Source: Alphaproteobacteria bacterium | Lineage (GTDB): Bacteria; Pseudomonadota; Alphaproteobacteria; JAAXGF01 | Direction of reading: 5' to 3' | NCBI GenBank assembly: GCA_012267605.1 | Contig: JAAXGF010000092.1 | Coordinates: 1 to 9,135 of the forward strand | DNA length: 9,135 nucleotides | Shown here: in pieces, positions 1-6,262 of the stretch | Layout: each line of letters opens with the position of its first letter | Numbering within the stretch: position 1 is the stretch's first letter | The notes under the pieces: generated by a model | The model's input: only the letters and a program-made list of their open reading frames with translations | Databases searched by the model: none | Told to the model about the DNA's origin: nothing | Translations under genes and position numbers: made by a program

Positions 1-746
1 ATCAGACCTGGGCAGTTACCATGAGGCAACAAATAGTTTAGGAGCACGACGCTTGCGCCGACAGAAAATCCAGAGGTTAGCTGGCTGAAACCGTAGTCAA
101 AACTCAGCGGGAGCACGGCTAGGATTTTGTCGCACGAAGTGTTGCCGAGGTAGCTGGCCACGCTTTGCGCGCCCCACAGCAAGTTTCTGTGCGATAGAAT
201 GACGCCTTTGGGCATGCCGGTACTTCCGGATGTGTAAAGGATTGCAGCCGCATCTTCGCTGCTCATCGCATACCGCGATCTCTTTGCCTTGACAGTCAAA
301 AAGGAGTTCCAATCCACAATCCGTCCGGCAGCCGACACGCCTGGCGGCGCCGAGCCAACAATTATTACGCGTGAAAGGAAATCAGCGTGATCGATTGTGT
401 CGTTCAAGCCCAACAGCCGGTCTCCCGACGTGACCAAGAATCGAACACTGCAGTCGCGAAGAATGTGATCCGTTTGCTTTGTCTTGAGCAATGGATTGAT
501 AGGCACGAAGATACCGCCGGCTGCTGCCGTCGCAAACATTGCGATAACGGCTTCGGGGCGTTTCTCCAAGTAAACACCCACCCGGTCGCCATGTCTTAGG
601 CCAAGTCCGAGGAAACCCTCCGATGCCCTGCGGATGGCATCGGCGAGGCGATCGTAGGTGTAGGTTTCGTGGCCATGAATCATGGCTGGTGCTGATGGAG
701 CGCCACGGGCCGTGGAAAAAACAAGATCGGGTAATAGTTTGGACAT
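1..746 (-). CDS. Acyl-CoA ligase (AMP-forming), exosortase A-associated type; 3' part beyond left edge
   Basis: Member of the ANL adenylating superfamily, which activates a carboxylic acid with ATP to an acyl-AMP and then transfers it to CoA or a carrier thiol. The minus-strand frame is open from the ATG at 746-744 to the window edge, about 248 codons, roughly half of the usual 510-550 aa. The adenylation P-loop motif YTSGSTGMPKG lies at residues 171-181. Around it, YLEKRPEAV, FVPINPLLK, HILRDC and LPLSFDYGFSQLT match, from memory, the exosortase-A-associated ligase family (TIGR03098, ligase_PEP_1) better than general fatty-acyl-CoA ligases. No strong Shine-Dalgarno precedes the ATG, but no better in-frame start is visible upstream. 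It is divergent from the ACP-hydrolase genes, a common arrangement in these loci. The natural substrate is unknown. The C-terminal lid domain is not in view, so completeness cannot be judged. Confidence 0.9.
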   Translation of the reverse strand, partial: MSKLLPDLVFSTARGAPSAPAMIHGHETYTYDRLADAIRRASEGFLGLGLRHGDRVGVYLEKRPEAVIAMFATAAAGGIFVPINPLLKTKQTDHILRDCSVRFLVTSGDRLLGLNDTIDHADFLSRVIIVGSAPPGVSAAGRIVDWNSFLTVKAKRSRYAMSSEDAAAILYTSGSTGMPKGVILSHRNLLWGAQSVASYLGNTSCDKILAVLPLSFDYGFSQLTSGFSVGASVVLLNYLLPHGNCPGL

Positions 747-1244
747 GTTCAGAAAAAGCTGTTTGACAACCCTTTGAGGTCGAAGACGGACCTAAAGGAA
801 ACCTTACGGCGACCGGCGCGGTAGGTAAACGGGTATGGGTTTCAGCGGCTTACACCACAGAGATCCGCTTTCCGTCCAGATTGGCAAAATTTGACTAAAG
901 AGATTGAAAAGAAGTTGAACAAGTGGATTTTTTTTAGTTTTCTTTCCGCAATTTCGCTGTTTGTGTCGACAGTTCCCGTCAAGTTAGTCGCTTCCAGGCT
1001 TTTATCGGCGCCGGAAATTGTCTAGAAAGTGCACCCAGGAAATTTAACATACTGAGTGCCGCCACCCCTGCAATGGAAGGAATGATTAACTTCACTACAC
1101 GTAATGGCCTCCAACGATGGGGATCGGTTGACCAATTGAATCACGATTCCGAAGCTTTGCTGTGAAGACAAAGCTAATGTGGCGCTCATTTGAAACGGAC
1201 GAAGAATTAGAGAAGAATAAGATAGGCCGATCGGAGCCGAAAGA
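747..1244. other. Divergent intergenic region, about 500 bp, no gene seen
   Basis: This stretch separates the divergent acyl-CoA ligase and ACP genes. I see no convincing protein-coding gene: the open frames that cross it are shadow frames without family resemblance or a ribosome binding site. It is more AT-rich than its flanks, with a T8 run at 928-935. It should hold promoters for both directions, but I could not find a convincing sigma-70 -35/-10 pair, nor a sigma-54 site with GG and GC at the right spacing. The one clear structure is an inverted repeat at 1153-1175, listed separately. Confidence 0.6.
1153..1175. repeat. Inverted repeat, 7-bp arms, in the ACP upstream region
   Basis: AGCTTTG at 1153-1159 and CAAAGCT at 1169-1175 are perfect reverse complements with a 9-nt spacer. 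They lie about 70 nt upstream of the ACP start. The repeat could be a regulator-binding dyad or a small hairpin in the transcript leader. A 7-bp dyad in 500 bp can arise by chance, so functional weight is low. Confidence 0.35.
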
Positions 1245-1496
1245 ATGAGCGTTCTTGAAGCGGTTCGCGGGGTACTGGAAGATACCCTGCGGCTGGGTGG
1301 ACGCGCTAAGAATTTAGAGCAGTCAACACCCTTGTTTGGTAGTTTGCCGGAACTCGATTCGCCAGCTGTTGTCACGATCATCACAACTATTGAGGAGGAT
1401 TTCGGCATCGTCATCGACGATGACGAGATCACAGCTGAGACGTTCGAAACCGTCGGCAGCCTGTGTCGGTTCATCGAACAAAAAATTGGTTCTTGA
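1245..1496 (+). CDS. Acyl carrier protein, exosortase A locus type
   Basis: 83-aa acyl carrier protein, normal length for a stand-alone carrier. The 4'-phosphopantetheine attachment site is Ser39 in the motif PELDSPAVV; the usual DSL is here DSP. The following helix II (VVTIITTIEEDFGI) and the acidic stretch DDDEITAETFETVGSL are typical ACP helix II/III sequence, and close to the carrier proteins I recall from exosortase A/PEP-CTERM loci. The start is an ATG with GGAG at 1233-1236, 8 nt upstream. Its stop codon overlaps the ATG of hydrolase 2 by one base (TGATG), indicating translational coupling. Inferred role: it carries an acyl or aminoacyl group loaded by the divergent ligase and handled by the downstream hydrolases or acyltransferase. 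It is unlikely to be the housekeeping fatty-acid AcpP, given its context and the lack of the DSLDTVE motif. Confidence 0.88.
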   Translation: MSVLEAVRGVLEDTLRLGGRAKNLEQSTPLFGSLPELDSPAVVTIITTIEEDFGIVIDDDEITAETFETVGSLCRFIEQKIGS

Positions 1497-2343
1497 TGGC
1501 TGCTGTGGATGGTTCGACAAGACATCCCTTTTTCCTTCCGGGCCCTGCGGGCCGGCTCTTCGCCATTTATCATCCGCCACAGATCGAACGGGAGGCGGCC
1601 GAGGACGTAATTTTTGTTCCACCGTTTGCCGAAGAACAGAACCGTTCTCGGCGTATCGCGACGTTGCAAGCTGAGTTATTAGCCGAGATTGGTGTCGGGA
1701 CACTGTTGATCGATCTTTTCGGGTGCGGGGATAGCGCTGGAGATTTTTCCGATGCTCGATGGGAAATTTGGCGGGGAGACGTGTTGGCCGCCGCCGCCTG
1801 GCTACGCGCACAGCGCGAATCCTCGGTGTCTTTGCTGGGTTTGAGGCTCGGTGGCGGCTAGCACTGGACGTAGCCTGCAAGGAAAGTGAGGCATGGCACC
1901 TTATTGTCGTTTGGCAGCCTGTGGTTAGCGGCGCTACGATGCTGAATCAGTTCTTTCGGCTTCGCGTGGCATCGAAGATGGACGAATCAAACGAAACCAA
2001 AGAAAGCACTGAAGATTTGCGGCGACAGCTCGATCAAGGCGGGACCGTCGAAGTTGCCGGTTACTCCATTGACCATCGCCTCGCGGACAGCATATCGTCA
2101 GTGGAACTGCGCAGCCTCCAGATGGATTGCAAGATACCGGTTTGCTGGTTTGAAATCGTGCGGTCCGAAGGCCGCGCCCTATCGCCGGTCAGCGAAGCCG
2201 CGCTAAAACAAATTCGAGATTCGGGTGTCCCGGTTAAATCCCAGTGTGTCATTGGCGAGCCATTCTGGTCTTTGCCGGAATCGTCGCCGGTATCAGAATT
2301 GCTTTCTGCAACTCGCCGCGTTTTTGAAGGTCCCCGGTTGTGA
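1496..2343 (+). pseudogene. Hydrolase 2, exosortase A system-associated (alpha/beta hydrolase fold); one frame break near 1855-1860
   Basis: As it stands, translation from the ATG at 1496 ends at the TAG at 1859-1861 (121 aa). The family sequence continues without gap in the -1 frame from 1858 to the TGA at 2341-2343. Adding one base (for example GGCTA to GGCCTA at 1856-1860) restores about 282 aa. N-part landmarks are VPPFAEEQNRSRR at 41-53 (oxyanion-side loop), LLIDLFGCGDSAGDF at 70-84 and the elbow GLRLG at 115-119. After the break come LALDVA, VVWQPVVSG, VEVAGY, LSPVSEAAL and GEPFW. These match, from memory, TIGR03101. The nucleophile-elbow position holds Arg117 where classical hydrolases have Ser, so ordinary serine-hydrolase chemistry is doubtful. 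The start is coupled to the ACP stop with no clear Shine-Dalgarno; GTG 1463 and TTG 1493 are in-frame alternatives. The break could be an assembly error or a real null mutation. Confidence 0.82.
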
Positions 2344-3217
2344 GTGTTGAAGAGATAGCCCTCTGTTTTCCGTGTGAGGGAGAGTCTCTTGTTGGCGTAT
2401 TGCACCGCCATGAATCGGTATGTCAAAGAGGAGTTCTCGTTGTCGTTGGTGGTCCGCAATACCGTATCGGAAGTCATCGCCAGTTCACGCTCATGGCGCG
2501 CGAGCTTGCTGCCGCGAATGTTCCTACGCTGCGATTTGATTGCCGTGGCATGGGAGATAGTGGAGGAACGTTTCCTGGGTTTGAAAACATTAGCCAGGAT
2601 ATCCGTGCGGCAATGAATGCGTTCGTTTCAAGCGCCCCTGGGTTGCGCGAAGTCGTCATCTGGGGTCTCTGTGATGCCGCGTCGGCGGCCCTTTTCTACG
2701 GTTACCGGGATCAGCGGGTGAGCGGGATGATACTCCTCAATCCCTGGATTCGCACCGAGTCGGTTCAGGCCCGCGCTATATCAAGCACTATTATCCAAGC
2801 CGATTGGCTAAGCTTGATTTTTGGCGCAAAATTCGCCGCGTCGATTTCCGTTGGGTCGAAACGTGCCGGTCGTTATATGCCGTCGCGAAGATCGCGCTCG
2901 GAGTTAGCTCTGCTGGCTCAGGTAGCGATGAAGGATCGGAGCCTATGTTGGACGAAAAGAGCTCACTGCCGCTACCGGCGCGCATGGCCGATGGATTGCG
3001 TCGATTCGAAGGTCGTGTGCTCGTTGTACTTAGCGAAAAGGATCTGATGGCGAGAGAATTTGAAGAGACCGTTACCCGTTCAGCCTCGTGGCGGAAATTG
3101 TTGGCACAGAAGCGTGTCAGCAGTTTACGTTTGGGTCATGCAGACCACACTTTTTCCAGCCGCGAATGGCGTAACCGCGTGGCCGCCTGGACACGTGACT
3201 GGGTGACCTCTTGGTAA
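2340..3217 (+). pseudogene. Hydrolase 1, exosortase A system-associated (alpha/beta hydrolase fold); one frame break near 2775-2779
   Basis: It starts at GTG 2340, overlapping the hydrolase 2 stop (GTGA), with GAAGG at 2326-2330. The frame reads family sequence for about 145 residues: VVVGGPQYRIGSHRQF at 34-49, LRFDCRGMGDS at 64-74, WGLCDAASAA at 108-117, and ILLNPWIRTE. The reading then switches to the -1 frame, where RYIKHYYPSRL and DFWRKI follow directly. As it stands the start frame ends at 3047 with an unrelated tail. Adding one base (for example CGCTAT to CGCCTAT at 2774-2779) gives about 292 aa ending at the TAA at 3215-3217. Candidate catalytic residues after repair are Cys111 at the elbow (GLCDA), Asp235 (SEKDLMAREFE) and His270 (GHADHTFS), a possible Cys-His-Asp triad like dienelactone hydrolases. 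These features match TIGR03100 as I remember it. Substrate unknown; a thioesterase-like action on the ACP-bound product is inference only. Confidence 0.83.
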
Positions 3218-3257
3218 ATTCGCGCCCCCGGTCTGAAACGGCGAGTTAGGCGCCGCG

Positions 3258-4358
3258 GTGCGTGTTCGCCGATACTCGAGCTTTGATTGTTTGCCGCACG
3301 GTTATCGACCACTTCTTGATTCCGCCTCCTTAGAATCTCTTTTTCAAAGCGAGGCGTGGTTTCGACTCCTAAGTCAAGTTTTCGCGGAGGAAGGCAGAGT
3401 ACTCCACCTTTACGGCGCCGAAAATGACGGGCCGGCAAACACGCCCATTACACTAATGGTGATGGGGTGCGGCCAACTTCGATCGTTCGGACTCCGCCGC
3501 GTGGAATCGTGGACGAACTATTATTCGTTGCGCTACGCGCCGATCGTTTCACCTCATGCTGGATCAGCGGTGTACGGCGAAATTTTTCGGGTTCTCTGCC
3601 ACGATCGATGGGACGCTGTTCGGCTTGACGCGCTGGATCCGGAATCCCCTATGTTTGATCAGGTCATGAGAGGATTTCGAGAAGCGGGAATGTACGCCAC
3701 ACCGTTTTTTAATTTTGGCAACCGCTTTGAGCAGGTTAACGGCAAAGGATGGGAAGAATACCTATCAAAGCGCCCCAGCCAGCTTCGAAACACGCTCGTG
3801 CGCAAAGAACGAAAACTAACTCGATCCGGGGAATGGCAATTCCGGCTATTCCAAGACGATGACTTGGAGAAGGCAATCGCCGAATTCGGTTCGGTATATG
3901 CAGGGAGCTGGAAGAAGCCCGAGCCTGATGCCGAGTTCATTCCCCGTCTGGCAAAACTGTGTGCCGCACAAAGAAAGTTGCGGCTGGGAATAATCTACAT
4001 TGCCGGGGAGCCGGCGGTCGCACAATTTTGGATCGTCGAAGGTGATCGGGCAACGATATACAAGCTCGCCCATCTATCGAAATTCGACGCTTTCTCGGTC
4101 GGTTCCATTCTCACCATGAGGTTAATGCGCCATGTCATCGAGGTGGACCATGTTAAAGAAATCGATTTCGGCAGCGGAGATGACGCCTATAAGAAGGATT
4201 GGCTTTCGCAGCGGCGCGAACGCTGGGGTATCGTCGCGTATAATTGCCGTCGACTTCGCGGCATGTTGGGTGCTGTCGGAGAGTGGGGCCGACGAGCACT
4301 AAAGCCTAACCGTGCAACGTCAAGCGTGCCGCAAGAAATTAGTTCTGTTATATTGTAA
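3258..4358 (+). CDS. CelD/BcsL-like GNAT-family acyltransferase of the exosortase A locus
   Basis: 366-aa intact protein. The second half (about residues 165-310) reads as the Acetyltransf_6/CelD-type GNAT fold (PF13480, related to FemAB aminoacyltransferases): a basic SQLRNTLVRKERKL segment at 174-187, FGSVYAGSWKKPEPD at 210-224, LRLGIIYIAGEPAVAQFWIV at 241-260, YKLAHLSKFDAFSVGSIL at 268-285 and EIDFGSGDDAYKKDW at 301-315. No signal peptide or membrane span is seen, so it is probably cytoplasmic. It starts at GTG 3258, with AGG at 3248-3250 as a weak Shine-Dalgarno; the frame closes just upstream at 3234-3236 and no other start lies between. It follows hydrolase 1 by 40 nt on the same strand. 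Such enzymes acylate sugars or lipid-linked precursors in EPS pathways. Here the acyl donor may be the locus ACP (inference). It is less like the separate XrtA-associated FemAB family (TIGR03019). Confidence 0.82.
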   Translation: MRVRRYSSFDCLPHGYRPLLDSASLESLFQSEAWFRLLSQVFAEEGRVLHLYGAENDGPANTPITLMVMGCGQLRSFGLRRVESWTNYYSLRYAPIVSPHAGSAVYGEIFRVLCHDRWDAVRLDALDPESPMFDQVMRGFREAGMYATPFFNFGNRFEQVNGKGWEEYLSKRPSQLRNTLVRKERKLTRSGEWQFRLFQDDDLEKAIAEFGSVYAGSWKKPEPDAEFIPRLAKLCAAQRKLRLGIIYIAGEPAVAQFWIVEGDRATIYKLAHLSKFDAFSVGSILTMRLMRHVIEVDHVKEIDFGSGDDAYKKDWLSQRRERWGIVAYNCRRLRGMLGAVGEWGRRALKPNRATSSVPQEISSVIL

Positions 4359-4443
4359 GGATTAAGAACGGGGGATTGACGACTGAAAATTGTGAGGTTT
4401 GGGGACCGAGCGGAAGGTACCAAGATGCAAACGTGTGGGGGCA

Positions 4444-5483
4444 ATGGGTTTTCGCAAATATCCGCGACGAGCTAATGGACCACGGCGGCGGTCGGCGAAG
4501 GGGGGGCCGACCTACGCCGCGATCGACTCGGGAACCAACAATTGTCGTCTCTTGATCGCCCGCCCCACTGTATTCGGTTTCAAAGTTGTCGACGCGTTTT
4601 CGCGAATCGTTCGCCTCGGCGAGGGCGTCTCTACGAACGGGTGCTTCACTTCAGAGGCCATGTCACGGACCATAGCAGCACTAAAGATTTGCATGAAAAA
4701 ATACGGCGCAGCGGCGTGAGCCGGATGCGCTGCGTCGCCACTGAGGCCTGTCGGCGATCAAGTAACGCTGACACTTTCCAAGAGCTTGTCGGGTCCGAAA
4801 CCGGGCTCGATTTGGAAATCATCAGCGAGGCCGAGGAGGCACGGCTAGCGGTTCAAGGCTGCGCGCCGTTGCTCAGTCCGGATGCCGTCTGGGCTTTGGT
4901 CTTCGATATTGGTGGAGGCAGCACGGAACTGATATGGCTGCGCTACCACTGTAGCGTACCTAAAATCCTTGCCTGGACATCCTTGCCGTGTGGTGTTGTC
5001 AGTTTGGCCGAACATCACGGCGGTGACCGCGTCACTCGCACTGACTATGAGGTAATGGTAAGGCATGTGCGTGAAATGTTGTCACCGTTTGACGCGAAAA
5101 CCGATATGTCGGCTGCCATCAACACTGGTAAGGTTCAAATGTTGGGTTCGTCTGGAACGGTAACGACAGTTGCCGGAGTTCATCTGGGACTGCCCCACTA
5201 CATACGCTCGCGGGTCGATGGACAGCGCCTCACATTTTGCGAAGTTGATGCCGTTTCCGCGCGGCTTATGGACATGGATTACGAGACTAGGGCAGCCATG
5301 CCATGTATTGGTCCTGATCGCGCCGATCTAGTAGTGGCCGGATGCGCTATTCTCGACGCCATTCAGCGGACCTGGCCGATCGGCGGCCTGACAGTGGCTG
5401 ATAGAGGACTCCGCGAGGGTCTCCTCTTCGGAATGATGCGACAGGACCGGGACGGTCAGGACACCGCCTCTATACACGCTTAG
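4444..5483 (+). pseudogene. Ppx/GppA-family phosphatase (exopolyphosphatase / pppGpp phosphohydrolase); one frame break at A6 run 4696-4701
   Basis: Cytoplasmic ASKHA-fold enzyme of the family that removes phosphate from polyphosphate or converts pppGpp to ppGpp. Frame 1 gives YAAIDSGTNNCRLLIARP (residues 24-41), FSRIVRLGEGV and AALKICMKK, then a stop at 4717-4719. The family sequence resumes in the -1 frame: RRSGVSRMRCVATEACRR, ISEAEEARLAVQG, the phosphate-2 loop DIGGGSTELIW (155-165), GSSGTVTT, and RADLVVAGCAILDAI through ADRGLREGLLFGMM. Extending the A6 at 4696-4701 to A7 restores an unbroken 346 aa, about normal for the short alphaproteobacterial form. I chose ATG 4444; TTG 4399 and GTG 4435 are in-frame alternatives and none has a well-spaced ribosome site. 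A basic Arg/Lys-rich leader of about 20 residues precedes the catalytic fold. rlmE follows after 7 nt, probably the same transcript. I cannot tell ppx from gppA activity by sequence. Confidence 0.85.
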
Positions 5484-5490
5484 GGTAACA

Positions 5491-6174
5491 GTGGTGGCGC
5501 TCAGGACGCGGACGCCCAAGGGACCGGCAAGCGGGCACCGTAAGCGTAAAGAATCATCTCGCCGATGGCTTCGTCGGCAACATGCTGACCCATTCGTGCT
5601 GAAGGCGAGGGAGCAGGGTCTGCGGTCCCGCGCGGCGTTCAAGCTGCGCCAAATCGACGATCACCACCGTTTGCTCGCACCGGGGCGCAAAGTGGTTGAC
5701 CTTGGCGCAGCCCCCGGCGGTTGGTCGCAAATCGCAGCGCGTCGTGTGAGTGGCCCAGGAAACGTGCCCGTCGTTGCTTTGGATTTGGTGCCGATTAATC
5801 CAATTCCCGGTGTGATCGGAATCGTAGGCGATGTCGCGGACGATGAGATGGTCCCGCGTATATTACATGCGCTAGGAGGTCGCGCCGACATAGTGTTGAG
5901 CGACATGGCGGCGGCGTCCACGGGCCACGCGGCAACTGACCGGCTGCGTGCCATCGCTCTTTGCGAGCAGGCCTTGGCCATGGCTGAGTCCCTGCTCGCT
6001 ACTAATGGCACGTTTCTTTGCAAAGTGGCACGGGGCGGAACGGACAGCGGACTGTTGGCGGCTATTAAAACCCGGTTCCGTCGCGTAAAACACGTCAAGC
6101 CACTGGCCAGCCGATCCGAATCGGCAGAAATATATTTGTTGGCAATCGGTTATCGCGCTACTGATTTCGATTAA
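5491..6174 (+). CDS. rlmE: 23S rRNA (uridine-2'-O)-methyltransferase RlmE (FtsJ/RrmJ)
   Basis: SAM-dependent methyltransferase that 2'-O-methylates U2552 (E. coli numbering) in the A-loop of 23S rRNA during late 50S assembly. At 227 aa it is slightly longer than E. coli RlmE because of a basic N-terminal extension (RKRKESSRRWLRRQHADPF), which probably contacts RNA. The SAM motif I is VVDLGAAPGGWSQ at 68-80. The K-D-K-E catalytic tetrad is visible as Lys51 (SRAAFKL), Asp138 (LSDMAA), Lys178 (FLCKVARGG) and Glu213 (ESAEIYL), with spacings nearly identical to those of the E. coli enzyme. The start is GTG 5491 with AGGG at 5482-5485, 5 nt away; GTG 5494 is the next in-frame codon and equally possible. 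The 7-nt gap from the Ppx/GppA stop suggests one operon, a pairing I recall from many alphaproteobacteria. No frame break. Confidence 0.95.
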   Translation: MVALRTRTPKGPASGHRKRKESSRRWLRRQHADPFVLKAREQGLRSRAAFKLRQIDDHHRLLAPGRKVVDLGAAPGGWSQIAARRVSGPGNVPVVALDLVPINPIPGVIGIVGDVADDEMVPRILHALGGRADIVLSDMAAASTGHAATDRLRAIALCEQALAMAESLLATNGTFLCKVARGGTDSGLLAAIKTRFRRVKHVKPLASRSESAEIYLLAIGYRATDFD

Positions 6175-6181
6175 CGGGCCA

Positions 6182-6200
6182 GCGCCGGTGACCACCGCGC
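6182..6200 (+). other. Small imperfect hairpin after rlmE
   Basis: GCG at 6182-6184 pairs with CGC at 6198-6200, and CGGT at 6186-6189 with ACCG at 6194-6197, with a GACC loop and one bulged C at 6185. It sits 8 nt after the rlmE stop and in front of the guaB promoter candidate. No T-run follows, so it is not a convincing intrinsic terminator. Confidence 0.25.
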
Positions 6201-6207
6201 TATGGTC

Positions 6208-6235
6208 TTGGCGGATGGACGAATTGGTGTAAGAT
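6208..6235 (+). promoter_or_regulatory. Predicted sigma-70-type promoter of guaB
   Basis: TTGGCG at 6208-6213 and TAAGAT at 6230-6235 form a -35/-10 pair with a 16-nt spacer, each with reasonable agreement to TTGACA/TATAAT. Transcription would begin near 6242, giving a short leader of about 20 nt before the guaB ATG at 6263. It lies in the 88-nt gap between rlmE and guaB. Predicted by eye only. Confidence 0.5.
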
Positions 6236-6248
6236 CGCGCGCTTACAC
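6227..6248. promoter_or_regulatory. Perfect dyad over the guaB -10/start region, possible operator
   Basis: GTGTAAG at 6227-6233 and CTTACAC at 6242-6248 are perfect reverse complements separated by 8 nt (centre about 6237). The left arm overlaps the predicted -10 hexamer and the right arm covers the expected start of the transcript. This is where a repressor would block RNA polymerase. It could instead form a hairpin if transcribed from an upstream promoter. No regulator is identified. Confidence 0.4.
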
Positions 6249-6262
6249 TCCCGCGAGGTGTT

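Noticed and set aside
919..950. T8 run at 928-935 as an intrinsic terminator
   Set aside because: No stable hairpin immediately precedes it on the plus strand, and there is no upstream plus-strand gene to terminate.
1178..1195. Possible sigma-54 promoter (TGGCGC followed by TTGAA) upstream of the ACP
   Set aside because: The -12 element lacks the required GC and the spacing is off by a base; TTGGCAAAATTTGAC at 881-895 fails for the same reasons.
1227..1234. Palindrome CCGATCGG just upstream of the ACP ribosome binding site
   Set aside because: An 8-bp palindrome alone is likely by chance and has no supporting context.
1022..1880. Long minus-strand open frames antisense to the ACP and hydrolase 2
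   Set aside because: They overlap recognised plus-strand genes, show no family motifs, and have low-complexity Ser/Arg-rich translations typical of shadow frames.
4376..4405. TTGACG at 4376-4381 as the -35 of a promoter for the Ppx/GppA gene
   Set aside because: No acceptable -10 hexamer lies 16-18 nt downstream.
4693..4704. Programmed -1 ribosomal frameshift at the A6 run
   Set aside because: The codon phase is G AAA AAA T, which does not fit the X XXY YYZ heptamer, and no clear downstream stem or pseudoknot was seen. A one-base deficit is simpler.
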